A DNA stretch of 64,000 nucleotides, taken from the NCBI RefSeq assembly GCF_000003815.2, contig NC_049997.1, forward strand, positions 2,442,376 through 2,506,375. Direction: 5' to 3'. The notes beneath the pieces are model-generated. The model was not told the DNA's origin and ran no database searches. It saw only the letters and a list, made by a program, of their open reading frames with translations. Origin of the DNA: Branchiostoma floridae (taxonomy: Eukaryota; Chordata; Leptocardii; Amphioxiformes; Branchiostomatidae). Below, in pieces: positions 61,690 through 64,000 of this stretch. The first letter of the stretch is position 1; the number at the start of each line of letters is the position of its first letter. The position numbers were made by a program, and so were the translations under genes.

Positions 61690-62680
61690 GCTAAGGCCAT
61701 TCCAACAACAACATCAGTATTCCATCAATGAAAAGAGGTCGAACCGTTTCATGTCCAACGCCATGTGTACTTGGAAGCATAATTTCTTTCTAAAGACCTT
61801 TCCCAGAAATTCTGACGCCAAAGTCACGGACAGACTTTGTGAAAATGAAAATGTATTCCTACATAAAGGCTTTCAGGACAAAGGTGGTCTTTTTAAAGAC
61901 AATGCCCGGAAATTTCGACGCAGTATGTCAAACTCACAGACAAACTTTGTGATGAAATGTAACGTTACATAAAGGCTTTCAGTGTTCATCATTCATGTTT
62001 GCCAGCAAAACATATTCAGCATTACCCATGACACCAGTGATGTTGCCCCGTAGGACCGAAATCAAAAACAATTTAGCTCTCTACATCCGCCACTTTCATC
62101 CACAGAATACATCATGACCAGATATGCAACAGGCGGCGCGGTGAATGTCGGAAGAAGTAGGGCCCGATAGCAAATGCACTACGTTCTTTATAATTACAAG
62201 ACCCTTCTAAGCACATAAACATCAGCATTCTAGCCGTGACAAGAGATCGAACCCTTTGATATCTAACGTCACTTGTACTTGGAAGTTTCTCTTTCTAAAG
62301 AACTTTTCCAGACGCCAAACTCACGGACAGACTTGTGATAAAATGCAATGTTAGGCGCGGGGAATGTAGGAAGAAGTAGGGCCTGGTAGCTAAAAGCACT
62401 ACTTTCTTTACAAGACCCTTCTAAGAACATAAACATCAACATTCCAGCCGTGACGAACCGTTTTATGTCTAACGTCATGTGTACTTTTTAAGGCCTTTCC
62501 AAGAAATTCTATCGCCAAACTCACGGACAGACTTTGTGATGTAAATGTAACGTTACATAAAGGCTTTCAGAGGTCACTCATGTTTGCAAACAAAGCATAC
62601 ATGACATTACCCCCCAAGTGATGTTGCCTCGTAGGACTGAAATCAAAATCAATTTAGCTCTCTACACCCGCCACTTTCAT
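61690..62680. repeat. Complex tandem array
   Basis: Several blocks recur: GAACCGTTTCATGTCCAACG (61743, 62247 and 62455 as variants), TCACGGACAGACTTTGTGA, ACATAAAGGCTTTCAG and ATTTAGCTCTCTACA(T/C)CCGCC (about 62071 and 62652). The order and spacing are irregular. Confidence 0.75.
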
Positions 62681-63189
62681 CTGCAGACCTTGCAGATGCA
62701 GACCTTCTATCATGCCCACATATGCAGCAAGCCGCGCGATGCATGTATTTCCCAAAAGACTTCAACCGGACATTGTCTTGAATCACTCTTGATCATAAAT
62801 ACCGGCATATCGCAAAGTACTCGTACGTGATTTAGGTTAATGTCTAATTTCCTATTCTTCCTGCATATCTGTAATGCTAATGTCACATGCATACACACAA
62901 GATAATATATCCATGGAGATGATCTCATAGGAAAGACTGACGGCTAACAGCTATCGCAGGTTTGCGATGGGCGGATGTTAGATTCAAAACAGCTGTCATA
63001 GTACGTGAATGGTTTATTTTGTAAACACAACGCAGGAAGAGGGAGACTGGCTTGCGTATTACTTTAGATATATGGTATAGTAGAAGTCTTTATGATTGTG
63101 CAATAAAATCTAATTCATGATCATGTACAGTAGAAGCCAGTTAATTGCACACCGGATTACCACACACTTCTTTAAATTGCATGGAATAC

Positions 63190-64000
63190 TAAAATCCCGA
63201 ACTGATGTGGTCCAGCTGGATACCTTTGCATTGTCTTCGTTGTAACTTGTCAACATTCGTCATAGCATCAGCTATATTATTGTCATTTCTTCTTCCATGT
63301 AAATGTGCGTCCTCAGTGCCGTTTATTATGTCTAGGAGGCAATAGTAGGTTCGCTAATAAACTTCTATTGGTTAAACTTAGTACAGTTGTTACCTTCATA
63401 ACTTCAAGCATAAAGTCTCCGTTGTTTCCTGACAACATTCGTCTTAGTATCAACGATAAGATTATCATTTCTTCGCCCACGTAAATGCGTCATCCGTACC
63501 ATTTATTATAACCAGAAGGCAACAGTTGGTTTACTAAGCTTCTATCGGTAAAACTTATTACAGTTGTTATCTTTTATCATCAACTATAAGATCATCATAT
63601 TCGTCCATGTAAATGTGTGTCCTCAGTGCCGGCCGTTTATTAAAATCAGAAGGCAACAGTAGGTTCGCTATATATGCTTCTACCGGTAATACGTATTTCA
63701 CTTCATAACTTGAAGCATAAAGTCTCCGTTGTTTCGTGTCAACATCCGTCATAGCATCAACGATAAGATTATCATTTCTTCGTCCATGTAAATGTATCAT
63801 CCGTATCACTTATTATAACCAGAAGGCAACAGTAGGTTTGCTAAGCTTTTATCTGTAAAACTTATTACAGTTGTTACCTATGATCATCAACAATATAAGC
63901 TTTTATCGGTAAAACTTATTACAGTTGTTACCTATGATCATCAACAATATAAGCTTTTATCGGTAAAACTTATTACAGTTTTACCTATGATCATCAACAA
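63190..64000. repeat. Tandem repeats at the right edge (about 182 and 54 base units)
   Basis: Blocks with CATAAAGTCTCCGTTGTTTC, CAACATTCGTC, GATAAGATTATCATTTCTTC and CAGAAGGCAACAG recur from about 63250 to 63840. From 63844 a 53-54 base unit (AAGCTTTTATCGGTAAAACT, ACCTATGATCATCAACAATA) runs three times to the window end. Confidence 0.88.

Overview
This is a gene-poor stretch of animal genomic DNA. It has short GC-rich coding exons bounded by splice sites, long AT-rich introns, and many small inverted-repeat transposons, tRNA-derived SINEs and satellite-like tandem arrays. No bacterial-type operon, rRNA gene or CRISPR array is visible. The mix of repeats and the character of the synaptotagmin exons suggest an invertebrate deuterostome, most likely an amphioxus (Branchiostoma). 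That assignment is inference from recall of similar repeats; no search was possible.

The one gene I can support well is a synaptotagmin-12-like gene on the minus strand. Five consecutive internal coding exons were placed by splice sites and reading phase: 33840-33656 (transmembrane), 23754-23396 (charged linker), 18293-18068 (first half of C2A), 14814-14686 (second half of C2A) and 12644-12558 (end of C2A). All four junctions agree in phase. Together they encode about 328 residues. The 5' exon or exons upstream of 33840 were not identified, and the C2B exons were not found in 1-12557, so the gene probably runs off the left edge. The C2A loops keep three of the five acidic calcium ligands.

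Layout: 1-9 kb holds a hAT-type MITE family, a harbinger-like MITE family with 3-bp TAA/TTA duplications, two other MITEs and SINEs. 9-12 kb and 15.6-17.7 kb are tandem arrays within or beside the gene. At 14.4-14.7 kb the 3' end and splice donor of the second C2A exon are repeated twice in the downstream intron. 19.5-28.6 kb, in the introns between exons A and C, holds further arrays. 33.4-39 kb has a CA microsatellite, nested foldback elements, a mariner-type MITE and a MITE with a 10-bp duplication. 42-48 kb has a 91-bp satellite and a roughly 195-bp satellite. 49.8-56.3 kb is two successive large tandem duplications (about 0.9 kb x2, then 2.4 kb x2). 56.8-57.2 kb is a TTAA-flanked MITE. 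59-60.6 kb holds two weak candidates for first exons of other genes. 61.7-64 kb is again tandem repeats.

Most long open frames in the window lie inside tandem repeats or palindromic transposons and are not genes.
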